From Marinilactibacillus sp042660675 (GTDB taxonomy: Bacteria; Bacillota; Bacilli; Lactobacillales; Carnobacteriaceae_A), in contig NZ_JBHSUL010000015.1 in NCBI RefSeq assembly GCF_042660675.1, positions 1 through 45,716 of the forward strand: 45,716 bases of DNA. Direction: 5' to 3'. Numbering within the stretch: the stretch's first letter is position 1; every line of letters starts with the position of its first letter. The notes under the pieces are model-generated. The model made no database searches and was not told the origin of the DNA. It was given only the letters and a program-made list of their open reading frames with translations. Shown one piece after another: positions 26,736-33,931 of the stretch. Both the position numbers and the translations under genes were made by a program.

Positions 26736-26918
26736 TTAAAATTTACCAGGTTTACGTTTTCTTGCTTCCTCAGATTTCTTTTTACGTTTTACACTTGGCT
26801 TTTCATAGTATTCACGTTTACGGGCTTCTTTTAATGTGCCTGTTTTAGAAACGGAACGTTTGAAGCGACGAAGAGCATCATCAAGACTCTCACCGTTCTT
26901 GATATCTGTTTTAGTCAT
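26736..26918 (-). CDS. rpsU: 30S ribosomal protein S21
   Basis: Small basic ribosomal protein, 60 residues, with LDDALRRFKRSVSKTGTLKE and the Lys/Arg-rich tail KPSVKRKKKSEEARKRK. It starts with ATG behind the very strong site GAGGGGAGGGG. A 22-codon leader frame overlaps its start. Co-transcribed with yqeY. Confidence 0.97.
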   Translation of the reverse strand: MTKTDIKNGESLDDALRRFKRSVSKTGTLKEARKREYYEKPSVKRKKKSEEARKRKPGKF

Positions 26919-26979
26919 CGTTCTTCCCCTCCCCTCGTACGTTCAGGGCATTCCATTGTTTAATGAGTTCATTAATCAC
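26911..26979 (-). CDS. Possible leader peptide overlapping rpsU
   Basis: A GTG at 26979 opens a frame of 22 codons (MINELIKQWNALNVRGEGKN, then DD) that ends with a TAA inside the first codons of rpsU. GGGAAG lies seven bases ahead of the GTG. The rpsU ribosome binding site lies within this frame, so translation of the two could be coupled. No homology is known to me. Confidence 0.3.
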   Translation of the reverse strand: MINELIKQWNALNVRGEGKNDD

Positions 26980-27054
26980 AATCGGTCTTCCCTATCAATA
27001 AATGATGTAACTGATTTCATATACATTGAAAATGCATAAAAACAGTTCTTGCTC

Positions 27055-27083
27055 ATTATATACAACAAGATATTTTACGTCAA
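27055..27083 (-). promoter_or_regulatory. Strong SigA-type promoter of rpsU-yqeY
   Basis: TTGACG, 17 bases, TATAAT. It leaves a leader of about 130 bases before rpsU. Confidence 0.85.
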
Positions 27084-27148
27084 TACATTGTTGTAAAATA
27101 ATTAAAGTTTTTATCTTTAGTTACATTTGAACAGTTAACCTATTTGGA

Positions 27149-27571
27149 TTAACTTGCAACACAGTCATCGCATAATCCAAACAATTCAAATCTATGAGAA
27201 ACCACTTTACAGCCTGGTAGCTGGTCTGCAAACATGTCTAGCGGGCAATCTTTTAAGCCAATTGTCTTCCCACAATTCGTACAAATAAAGTGATGATGGT
27301 GGTGACCATGCATGTCACAATTGAATCGGAAAAGTTTTTCACCATTTAATTCAGTTTCTTCCACTACAGATAATTCCACGAAAGTATTTAAATTACGGTA
27401 GATTGTATCTGGACTAATTCCTGGAAAAAGTTCTTTCAAATGATCTTGAACTTCTTTTGCTGACATATACTTGTCTTGATTGTATAAAAGTTCTAAAAGC
27501 TTTTGTCGTTTGCCGGTTGTTTTATAGCCATTTTTCTTTAAAGTTGTTACAGCTTTTTCAAAAGCAGTCAA
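27149..27571 (-). CDS. zur: Fur-family zinc uptake regulator Zur
   Basis: Metal-dependent repressor, 140 residues. The N-terminal winged helix has DTIYRNLNTF. The metal site includes the histidine run HGHHHHHF. The structural zinc site has CTNC and CDDC. The pattern (ELNGEKLFRFNCDMHGH) is closer to B. subtilis Zur than to PerR or Fur, but the metal cannot be proven from sequence. Start is TTG behind AAAAGGA. Divergent from ppsR. No clear Zur box was seen in the shared promoter region. Confidence 0.85.
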   Translation of the reverse strand: MTAFEKAVTTLKKNGYKTTGKRQKLLELLYNQDKYMSAKEVQDHLKELFPGISPDTIYRNLNTFVELSVVEETELNGEKLFRFNCDMHGHHHHHFICTNCGKTIGLKDCPLDMFADQLPGCKVVSHRFELFGLCDDCVAS

Positions 27572-27601
27572 GCGATCGCTTCCTTTTAATTAGTTTAGTT
27601 T

Positions 27602-27630
27602 ATAATAGCGAATATGTTAAAGAATATCAA
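27602..27630 (-). promoter_or_regulatory. Promoter of zur
   Basis: TTGATA, 17 bases, TATTAT, in the region shared with ppsR. Confidence 0.65.
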
Positions 27631-27645
27631 GATGGTGGTGAGACT

Positions 27646-27673
27646 TTAACAATATATACGTGTCCTGTATACT
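27646..27673 (+). promoter_or_regulatory. Promoter of ppsR
   Basis: TTAACA, 16 bases, TATACT, about 30 bases before the ppsR start codon. Confidence 0.65.
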
Positions 27674-27705
27674 AAGTCATATTGAAACGAGAGAGGAAGA
27701 ATCTT

Positions 27706-28518
27706 ATGGGAGACCATCAACCATTAGCTATATTTGTATTGTCAGATTCTGTCGGAGGAACGGCTAGCAACATTAGTAACGCAGCACTTTCACAGTTTCC
27801 TAGTCTACACTGTGACTTTAAAATATTTTCATTTATTAGAGAAAAGAAACAATTATTGAGTATTTTAGAAAAAGCAGAGGCGGTCAATGCTCTGATTCTG
27901 CATACTTTTGTTGATAGCGTATTAATTGACACCATTCATAATTACTGCGGTGAACACGATTTGACTTGTATTGATATTCTGAATCCGATTATCAGAGAAA
28001 TTAGTCAACGAACAAATTTAGAGCCTCAAGGCAAACCTGGTGCTATGCATAAACTGGATGAGAATTACTTTGATCGTATAGGCGCAATGGAATTTGCAGT
28101 AACTTATGATGATGGTAAAGATCCTAAAGGATTTCTTGAAGCGGATATCGTTATATTAGGAATTTCGAGAACTTCAAAAACACCGCTGAGTATTTACCTT
28201 GCAAATCAGAATTATAAAGTTGCCAACTTACCGCTTATGCCTGAATCTGAAATACCAAAAGAATTATGGCAAGTAGATTCCAGAAAAATTGTTGGACTGA
28301 CAAATGATGAAAGTATTTTATCTAATATTCGTAGAGAAAGAATGATCTCTTACGGAATGAATCCAGATACGCCCTATTCAAGCACTGCACGCATCCAAAA
28401 AGAGATTCGTTACGCTGAAGACTTGTATAAAAAATTAGACTGTCAAATCATCAATGTCGCCAATAAATCTATCGAAGAAACGGCCGCAATCATTGTAAAT
28501 TCTTTTCAAGCACAATAA
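27706..28518 (+). CDS. ppsR: PPDK/PEP synthase regulatory protein (DUF299, YqfL type)
   Basis: Bifunctional kinase/pyrophosphorylase family that switches pyruvate-phosphate dikinase or PEP synthase off and on by phosphorylating a threonine. The start FVLSDSVGGTA and the P-loop-like GISRTSKTPLSIYLA near residue 150 are typical. I choose the ATG at 27706 behind AGAGAGGA (270 residues) over a TTG eight codons upstream. In B. subtilis the homologue lies near ccpN and dnaG; here it faces zur. No PPDK gene is in the window. Confidence 0.93.
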   Translation: MGDHQPLAIFVLSDSVGGTASNISNAALSQFPSLHCDFKIFSFIREKKQLLSILEKAEAVNALILHTFVDSVLIDTIHNYCGEHDLTCIDILNPIIREISQRTNLEPQGKPGAMHKLDENYFDRIGAMEFAVTYDDGKDPKGFLEADIVILGISRTSKTPLSIYLANQNYKVANLPLMPESEIPKELWQVDSRKIVGLTNDESILSNIRRERMISYGMNPDTPYSSTARIQKEIRYAEDLYKKLDCQIINVANKSIEETAAIIVNSFQAQ

Positions 28519-28519
28519 G

Positions 28520-28555
28520 AAAAAGCAGCTGACCAAAAGGTCTAGCTGCTTTTTT
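28520..28555 (+). terminator. Bidirectional terminator between ppsR and the rhodanese gene
   Basis: AGCAGCTGACC and GGTCTAGCTGCT form a strong stem with an AAAA loop, followed by TTTTTT on the plus strand and T-rich sequence on the minus strand. It serves both converging genes. Confidence 0.9.
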
Positions 28556-28565
28556 GCATAAAACA

Positions 28566-28970
28566 CTAAGCTTTCTTACGTTTGATTTTACCATCCCAAT
28601 CAGCGTAACCGCCTTTTAAGATGTATAGATTAGAGTAACCTTGTTTCTTAAGCATAATGGCTGCTCGTGCGCTCATCATTTTTTTCTCATCGTACAAATA
28701 GATTGGCTGATCTTTGCGTAATTCGTTTGCTCTTTGCTTCATCTGCATATAAGGGACGTTACGAGCGCCAAGAATATGGCCCGCATCGAATTCGTCTTTG
28801 CCTCTTACATCTACGATCTGAGCTCTACGCATATTTTCTTTGAAAACTTCTTTAGTCACAACTTCAGCAGCATTTTTTCTTCTGAAATATTGAACCAGTT
28901 CCCAAACTCCCCACGCAAGTAGCCCAATCCAAAGAATTATAGTAAAAATTGTCATTCCATCCAATTTCAA
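28566..28970 (-). CDS. Membrane-anchored rhodanese-like protein, active cysteine missing
   Basis: An N-terminal membrane helix (residues 8-28) is followed by a single rhodanese domain: VDVRGKDEFDAGHILGARNVP, then the active-site loop. Where sulfurtransferases have Cys (LYC), this protein reads YLYDEKKMMSARAA, with no cysteine anywhere in the chain. It is therefore unlikely to transfer sulfur and may be a binding domain. Length 134. Relatives resemble B. subtilis YqhL and often sit near glcK and the rhomboid gene, as here. Confidence 0.88.
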   Translation of the reverse strand: MKLDGMTIFTIILWIGLLAWGVWELVQYFRRKNAAEVVTKEVFKENMRRAQIVDVRGKDEFDAGHILGARNVPYMQMKQRANELRKDQPIYLYDEKKMMSARAAIMLKKQGYSNLYILKGGYADWDGKIKRKKA

Positions 28971-29037
28971 ACTTCCTCTCTATCACTTCTCACCTTTATA
29001 TATTACATTAGAAAAGCGTTTTTTTCTAGTGTATATT

Positions 29038-30144
29038 TCAAGAAGGATCAGAAATAAGAGAAATCAATTCTTCCGTACCATCTAATTCTATAATATTTTC
29101 AAACTGCCATCCGTAAAGAACATATTGTTCATTGGGAGATAACGCTATTGGAGCGTTGTCTGGAAGCTCTAAAAGATTTTCATACTCATTGTTCTCAAAA
29201 TCTAGTAAACATAAATTAAAATCTCCTAATGACAGATTCAAATCTATTGCCTCATTTGCTATGACTCCTAAAACGGCTCCATTTCGAGTGCTCTGAGATA
29301 AGAAAGGTTTTATAGGGATTTCCCCTCTCGATACTTTAGGAATGGTCAGAGCACCTTGATTTACCAAGAAAGGGTGGTCTTTCATTAAGTGAACCTCTTT
29401 ATCATTTATATCCGATGCCTCCATAGAGATAAAGGTATCTTGATAAAGGTGATAGTCGATGGTTTTGTTGTTGATCATCTGATCTCTTTCAGTAGACCTA
29501 GTATCTCCAATATATAAGTAACCATCTGCTTCGTTCACGTATAGATACAAATGTGCAGAATACCAACTTGGTTCAATAGCATCTATGTGGAAATCAACTA
29601 ATTCATTGGTCTCTAAATTCCAGATCATGACTTTCGAAGATTCTACAGATGTTTCCTGGTCATATTGATAGTGAGACAAAAATAGGAGGGTTTCATCGAC
29701 TGCATTCCAGTCAACTGAAATATAGCCAGAATAACCAAGGTCTATTCTACGTAACTCTTCCCCTTCTGTGGTCATTGTAAGCAATTCAACAATTGAATCA
29801 GAGCCCTCCTGAATAAGAATTTTATCCAGAGATGTATTGATCTCCACTGTTAAAATATGGTGATTTGTAGTATAAATGTTTTGCTCTTCGCCAGTATGAA
29901 TATTTAATCGAATCAATTCTTGCTCTTCTTGATCTCCTAAGTGGACGAGTATGTCTGTATCATCTAACCAACCAACAATTTTTTGCACAGTATGCTTTGA
30001 TTGATCAATTTGAACAAAGGTTTCCAGTTCTTCATCCGTTTCTTCTGTTTCTGTGGTACCAAGAGAGCTACATCCAAAAAGAAAGAGAGTGATCAAAAGC
30101 GTAGGAATAAAACAGATCATGTAACGACCGTTTGTTCTCAGCAT
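29038..30144 (-). CDS. YqgU-like lipoprotein, probable beta-propeller
   Basis: The N-terminal hydrophobic segment ends in a lipobox LFLFGC followed by SS, so it should be a membrane-anchored lipoprotein. The rest has repeated strands of the form IVGWLDDTDIL, ISVDWNAVDETLLF and IALSPNEQYVLYGW, typical of WD40-like propellers. It resembles B. subtilis YqgU, whose function is unknown, and its position near glcK and gluP agrees with that. The start is ATG at 30144 behind AAAGAGG (368 residues). Confidence 0.75.
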   Translation of the reverse strand: MLRTNGRYMICFIPTLLITLFLFGCSSLGTTETEETDEELETFVQIDQSKHTVQKIVGWLDDTDILVHLGDQEEQELIRLNIHTGEEQNIYTTNHHILTVEINTSLDKILIQEGSDSIVELLTMTTEGEELRRIDLGYSGYISVDWNAVDETLLFLSHYQYDQETSVESSKVMIWNLETNELVDFHIDAIEPSWYSAHLYLYVNEADGYLYIGDTRSTERDQMINNKTIDYHLYQDTFISMEASDINDKEVHLMKDHPFLVNQGALTIPKVSRGEIPIKPFLSQSTRNGAVLGVIANEAIDLNLSLGDFNLCLLDFENNEYENLLELPDNAPIALSPNEQYVLYGWQFENIIELDGTEELISLISDPS

Positions 30145-30216
30145 TTTAATCACCCTCTTTACTCTTGTATTAGTATATTTTTAATACTAGCACAATAAAG
30201 GTAGAATTTTCACGTA

Positions 30217-31194
30217 TTAAACCTCAGCTGTAGATTGGTTGAGTACCAGAGAACTTGCTCCGATTACACCAGCATCATTACCTAATTCAGCAATTTTGAT
30301 TTTAGTATGGTCATAAATTGGTGGAAAAGCGTATCTTTTAAATTTTTCTGCGATTTTATTTAACAAGAAATCTCCAGCCCTAGAGACACCGCCGCCGATA
30401 ACGATTGTTGAAGGATTTAACATATTAGCGATATTACCACAAGCTAATGCGAGATAATTGCACACTTCGTCTACAACAAGGTTTGCAAAAGTATCGTTAT
30501 CTTTAGCTGCATCAAAAACCGTTTTCGCATCTACACTGTCTCCATTATCGATACTTTCTTTTAACATAGATTCTCCTGCAAAAGATTCAGCCATCGTTCT
30601 TGCTAGTCTGACGACTCCAGTTGCACTAGCGACGGTTTCTAGACAGCCTTTATTGCCACATGTGCAATCAAAGCCATGAGGCTCAACAACGATATGACCG
30701 ATTTCACCAGCAGCTCCGGTAGCGCCACGTGTCAATTCATTATTCAAGATAATGCCTCCGCCTACACCAGTGCCTAAAGTCATAAACACAACGTTAGGTT
30801 CATTATTACCAGCACCCATCCATTGTTCACCTAAAGCAGCAACATTAGCGTCGTTATCAATAACGAACGGTATACCTGTTCCTGCTTCTATTGCGGCTTT
30901 AATGTTTTGAGTCGTGCGCCAATTTAAGTTATAGGCACCAATTACGGTTCCTTCTTTATGATTCACACTTCCTGGTGAACCCATACCGATTCCTAAAAAT
31001 TCTTCTTTTTGCATTCCGTACAACTCTATGTGATGTAAGATAGATTCAATGATTGAAGGAACGATTTTAGTACCTAGATCAGAACTATCTGTTTCTATAC
31101 TCCATTTAGTTTGTACTTGACCATCTGTTGTTAAGATAGCGAACTTAACAGTTGTACCACCAAGATCGATTCCAATTAATTTTTTCTTAAGCAT
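30217..31194 (-). CDS. glcK: Glucokinase (ROK family)
   Basis: Phosphorylates glucose to glucose 6-phosphate in the cytoplasm. ATP site GIDLGGTTVKFA (residues 8-19), sugar-binding VIDNDANVAALGE with catalytic Asp, EIGHIVVE, and the ROK zinc motif CTCGNKGCLE are intact. Length 325. ATG behind CGGAGGA. Lies 19 bases after the rhomboid gene; in many Bacillota yqgQ stands between them, but here there is no room. Confidence 0.95.
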   Translation of the reverse strand: MLKKKLIGIDLGGTTVKFAILTTDGQVQTKWSIETDSSDLGTKIVPSIIESILHHIELYGMQKEEFLGIGMGSPGSVNHKEGTVIGAYNLNWRTTQNIKAAIEAGTGIPFVIDNDANVAALGEQWMGAGNNEPNVVFMTLGTGVGGGIILNNELTRGATGAAGEIGHIVVEPHGFDCTCGNKGCLETVASATGVVRLARTMAESFAGESMLKESIDNGDSVDAKTVFDAAKDNDTFANLVVDEVCNYLALACGNIANMLNPSTIVIGGGVSRAGDFLLNKIAEKFKRYAFPPIYDHTKIKIAELGNDAGVIGASSLVLNQSTAEV

Positions 31195-31212
31195 CTTGAA
31201 TTCCTCCGAATA

Positions 31213-31914
31213 TTAAAAATATAGTGAACTGGTTGTTTGCCAGCCAATGACAAGTAAAACAATTAAAGCAATTATATATATTGCAGCATACTTGCCCTGT
31301 ACTTTCAAACCACTGACCCAAGCATTAGGAGCAGATAATGCATATGTCAGTAAATACCCGCCTGCAATTCCTCCTATGTGACCAGCCATATCAATACCGC
31401 TACTAAAAATTCCAAATAATAGATTTATGATAATTAAAGCCATAAATCTTTTCGACATTTCTTTAATACTGTAATTATTTGGAAAAAGTTTGGGTAAAGC
31501 TAAAGTAGCTCCGAATAGTCCAAAAAGAGCTGTGCTGGCTCCAGCAGAAATAGATTGATTAAAAGCAAAGCTAGCAGCGTTTCCAGCAAGTGCGCTTAAC
31601 ATGTACAATAAAAAGTATCGCCAATGCCCAAAAATGTCTTCGACTTGAATCCCTAAAAAGTAGATGAGTACGCCATTAAATAAAATATGTTCAAAACCAA
31701 TATGAAGAAATACAGGCGTAATGAGTCGCCACCACTCACCAAAAATAATTAACTGATTGACCTTAGCTCCAAACTGTACTAAAACGAGTGGATTTTCACT
31801 TCCGCCACTTATCGTTTGAAGAAAGAACATAAAAATTGTTACCACTATTAGTCCATATGTAACATAAGGTTTTCTTTGCCATCTCCTAAGAGACATTTTC
31901 ATTTGAGGGTTCAT
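31213..31914 (-). CDS. gluP: Rhomboid-family intramembrane serine protease
   Basis: Six to seven membrane segments. Active site: catalytic Ser in SAGASTALFGLFG, catalytic His in AGHIGGIAGGY, and the HILFN motif of helix 2. At 233 residues it is a minimal rhomboid without the TPR tail and N-terminal extension of the 507-residue B. subtilis GluP, so the symbol is given on position and family. It probably shares a transcript with glcK. Confidence 0.88.
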   Translation of the reverse strand: MNPQMKMSLRRWQRKPYVTYGLIVVTIFMFFLQTISGGSENPLVLVQFGAKVNQLIIFGEWWRLITPVFLHIGFEHILFNGVLIYFLGIQVEDIFGHWRYFLLYMLSALAGNAASFAFNQSISAGASTALFGLFGATLALPKLFPNNYSIKEMSKRFMALIIINLLFGIFSSGIDMAGHIGGIAGGYLLTYALSAPNAWVSGLKVQGKYAAIYIIALIVLLVIGWQTTSSLYF

Positions 31915-31999
31915 ATTTTGATCTTCCTTTTCAGCTATTTAATAAACAGTATAGCACACATATATAGGTTTTGAGAGATAAATAAAACGGTGTCAAACG

Positions 32000-32038
32000 A
32001 AAAAAAGCTACCAAAGATCTGTAGGACCTTTGGTAGCT
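32000..32038 (-). terminator. Intrinsic terminator after the 109-residue protein gene
   Basis: AGCTACCAAAGG and CCTTTGGTAGCT are nearly perfect arms around an 8 to 10-base loop, followed on the minus strand by TTTTTTT. Confidence 0.9.
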
Positions 32039-32049
32039 GAAAAGTTTGT

Positions 32050-32379
32050 TTACTCCATATTGCCTTCTAAATCTTTTTTGAAGGCTTGGGCAGCTTTGAG
32101 ATTCTGATCTGCCTTTTCATGTTTATCTTTTTGTGTAAGATGTGAATTTTCAACTTCAACATGATCCGTATCAAACGAATCTGTTAAGCTAGTTGTTTCA
32201 CCAGTACTTTCAATCGAAACAATATGTGCAGCATGTAGATAAATCGTTTCTCCAGATTTTAATTGAAATTCCTGGAAATCCGAATCTGATTTAACAAAAG
32301 CCGTTGTAATCTCTTGGGGTGTTAATTGAATCATGTAAAGTTCACCATTTGTCATACTGACTTTAGACATTTTACTCAT
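32050..32379 (-). CDS. Hypothetical protein, 109 residues
   Basis: I do not recognise it. No signal or membrane helix. The N-terminal 60 residues look folded and strand-rich (ELYMIQLTPQEITTAF, then GETIYLHAAHIVSIE). The C-terminal half is polar and charged, ending in a helix rich in Lys, Asp and Ala. Start is ATG at 32379 behind AAAGG; an upstream TTG in frame overlaps that site. Last of three small genes read the same way, before a strong terminator. Confidence 0.7.
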   Translation of the reverse strand: MSKMSKVSMTNGELYMIQLTPQEITTAFVKSDSDFQEFQLKSGETIYLHAAHIVSIESTGETTSLTDSFDTDHVEVENSHLTQKDKHEKADQNLKAAQAFKKDLEGNME

Positions 32380-32469
32380 TCTAATCAACCTTTCTTAAAT
32401 TCATAATACTCTAATCATATAGGAACTTTGAAAGTTATAGAAATCATACGCCTATTTTTCGAGAAAGAA

Positions 32470-33024
32470 TTATCGCCCCATTAAGGCTTGTGCAATTTCT
32501 TCGTAAGACATGTCACTTCTGATTTCGTAGCTACCAGGTCTGACAAGAGGAGCGTAATTGTTATCTTCCAAGAAGCGGTCAAAATCAAAACGATCTTCAA
32601 TAATATTTTGATCTAGCAACTGGCTCGCTGCAACACTACTTGGTTGCCCATCACCAATTGTAACGGTTGTCGTAACAACAGGATCTTCTTCAACTTCTTC
32701 TTCCTGATTTTCTTCTTCAGCTGCTTCTTCTGTTTCTTCGATGTCAGTATTTTCTGTTTGTTCTTCGTTGTTTTCTTCCGTTTCTTCCTCTGGTTGCTCT
32801 TCAGAAGCTTCTAATTGTGCTTCAGCAACAGGTTCTTCAACTTGAGCTACTTCCATTTCGGCTATTTTGTTCTGTAAGTATGATACTTCTGATCTCAACT
32901 CTTCTACTTCATCAGTCTGACTACTTGCAGAAGATGGTGTGGGAAAGACAACGTAAAATAGTGCAAGTAGAAGTCCAGAAATAAAAAATCCAAGTGCTAG
33001 TATACGTATATTTTTCTTAGACAT
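32470..33024 (-). CDS. Membrane protein with Glu-rich linker and MltG-like LysM-type domain
   Basis: 184 residues. A membrane helix (about 6-26) is followed by a short coiled coil (DEVEELRSEVSYLQNKIAEM), then some 60 residues dominated by Glu with Thr, Gln and Asn. The C-terminal 60 residues (TVTIGDGQPSSVAASQLLDQ, then RPGSYEIRSDMSYEEIAQAL) resemble the small N-terminal domain of the transglycosylase MltG; the catalytic domain is absent. It may bind cell wall or compete with MltG (inference). Start ATG at 33024 behind GAAAGGA. Confidence 0.75.
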   Translation of the reverse strand: MSKKNIRILALGFFISGLLLALFYVVFPTPSSASSQTDEVEELRSEVSYLQNKIAEMEVAQVEEPVAEAQLEASEEQPEEETEENNEEQTENTDIEETEEAAEEENQEEEVEEDPVVTTTVTIGDGQPSSVAASQLLDQNIIEDRFDFDRFLEDNNYAPLVRPGSYEIRSDMSYEEIAQALMGR

Positions 33025-33055
33025 TGAATAGTTCCTTTCGTTATCAAGATTTTTG

Positions 33056-33412
33056 TTAATTGATTCCATCCGCTATATAAGCATCAATCGTGTGTTGAAC
33101 TGAAGCCTCAGAAACATGCAAATGTTCTGATATTTCTTTTGCAGACAGGCCTTGTGTAAATAACGTCAATATGTGTGTTTGCGTCATATTCGTTACACGA
33201 TCAGGAAAAGTCTGTTCAGGATTTTCTATTTTAAGTTCTTTTTCAAGAGTTTTAACTCTTTTATTCAAACCATAAATAATTTGTACCAAATTCAATGAAA
33301 CATCTTCTAGTTCTTTATACGTTCGATCTTTCTCTTCTTTTTTCAGAAATGAAACGACTAATAAAATAGCCGATATTCCAAAAAGTATTCCAATAATGAT
33401 CCATAACTCCAT
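33056..33412 (-). CDS. Membrane-anchored protein with C-terminal helix-turn-helix
   Basis: 118 residues: a membrane helix (3-23), a charged coiled-coil stretch (about 27-65), then a helix-turn-helix of LuxR/sigma region 4 form (ILTLFTQGLSAKEISEHLHV and SEASVQHTI). The layout recalls B. subtilis SwrB (YlxL), which is also membrane-anchored with an HTH-like end, but I cannot claim homology. ATG behind AGGAGG; 31 bases before the next gene's start. Divergent from rpmG. Confidence 0.7.
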   Translation of the reverse strand: MELWIIIGILFGISAILLVVSFLKKEEKDRTYKELEDVSLNLVQIIYGLNKRVKTLEKELKIENPEQTFPDRVTNMTQTHILTLFTQGLSAKEISEHLHVSEASVQHTIDAYIADGIN

Positions 33413-33595
33413 GTTTTTTCCTCCTAAAGATTTATCGCCTTACAAATTCTACCATAATCCTAATTAAACAGGAAGAACTCGATGAACCTATAAACAAATT
33501 GTAATCTGTTTGCAAAGCAGTTTTTCTTTAAAACATAACAATTAACGTGTAAAATAGGATTTCAAGTCCAAAAAAGATAGCATTTTTTTTGGAAA

Positions 33596-33640
33596 CATGG
33601 TATTCTAGTCAAGGCGAAAGACTAGACACCATGTTAGTCT
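33596..33640 (+). promoter_or_regulatory. rpmG leader with two competing hairpins
   Basis: Hairpin A pairs 33596-33610 with 33620-33633 (CATGGT/ACCATG and CTAGTC/GACTAG). Hairpin B pairs AGACTA (33619-33624) with TAGTCT (33635-33640). They share bases, so only one can form at a time. The rpmG ribosome binding site starts about 18 bases further on. An autoregulatory or attenuation role is inferred. Confidence 0.45.
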
Positions 33641-33670
33641 TTAATTCAGGTAAGATTGGGAGGGACCATA

Positions 33671-33820
33671 ATGCGAGTAAACGTAACTTTAGAATGTACA
33701 GACTGCAAAGAACGCAACTATCTAACTTCTAAGAACAAACGTAACAATGCGGAACGTTTAGAAGTTAATAAATATTGCCCGAGAGAGCAAAAAGTAACAT
33801 TGCACCGTGAAACTAAATAA
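33671..33820 (+). CDS. rpmG: 50S ribosomal protein L33
   Basis: 49 residues, start MRVNVTLECTDCKERNYLTS, end TLHRETK, as in B. subtilis RpmGA. The first metal pair CTDC is present; the second site reads CPREQK, with one cysteine only, so zinc binding may be incomplete. ATG behind GGGAGGG. Transcribed rightward between the leftward pbpA and the leftward small-gene cluster, with its own leader and terminator. Confidence 0.97.
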   Translation: MRVNVTLECTDCKERNYLTSKNKRNNAERLEVNKYCPREQKVTLHRETK

Positions 33821-33827
33821 TTCAAGC

Positions 33828-33859
33828 AAAAAAGCCGAAAGATCATCTCTCGGCTTTTT
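33828..33859 (+). terminator. Intrinsic terminator after rpmG
   Basis: AAAAAGCCGA and TCGGCTTTTT with inner AGA/TCT pairing, T tract on the plus strand. Confidence 0.85.
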
Positions 33860-33861
33860 GT

Positions 33862-33913
33862 TTACAAAAATAGATCATCAGAGACTGTATTCTAATCTCT
33901 GATGGTCTATTTT
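33862..33913 (-). terminator. Intrinsic terminator after pbpA
   Basis: An 18-bp stem (arms 33867-33884 and 33896-33913, one G-U pair) around an 11-base loop, with T-rich sequence after it on the minus strand. Confidence 0.85.
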
Positions 33914-33931
33914 CTTTGTTATACTCTTTTA

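Noticed and set aside
27572..27706. Zur box between zur and ppsR
   Set aside because: No inverted repeat resembling the Bacillus Zur operator was found.
32690..32830. Repeated TTC-rich tract, considered as a microsatellite or CRISPR-like repeat
   Set aside because: It encodes the Glu-rich linker of the MltG-like protein; units are irregular and there are no spacers.
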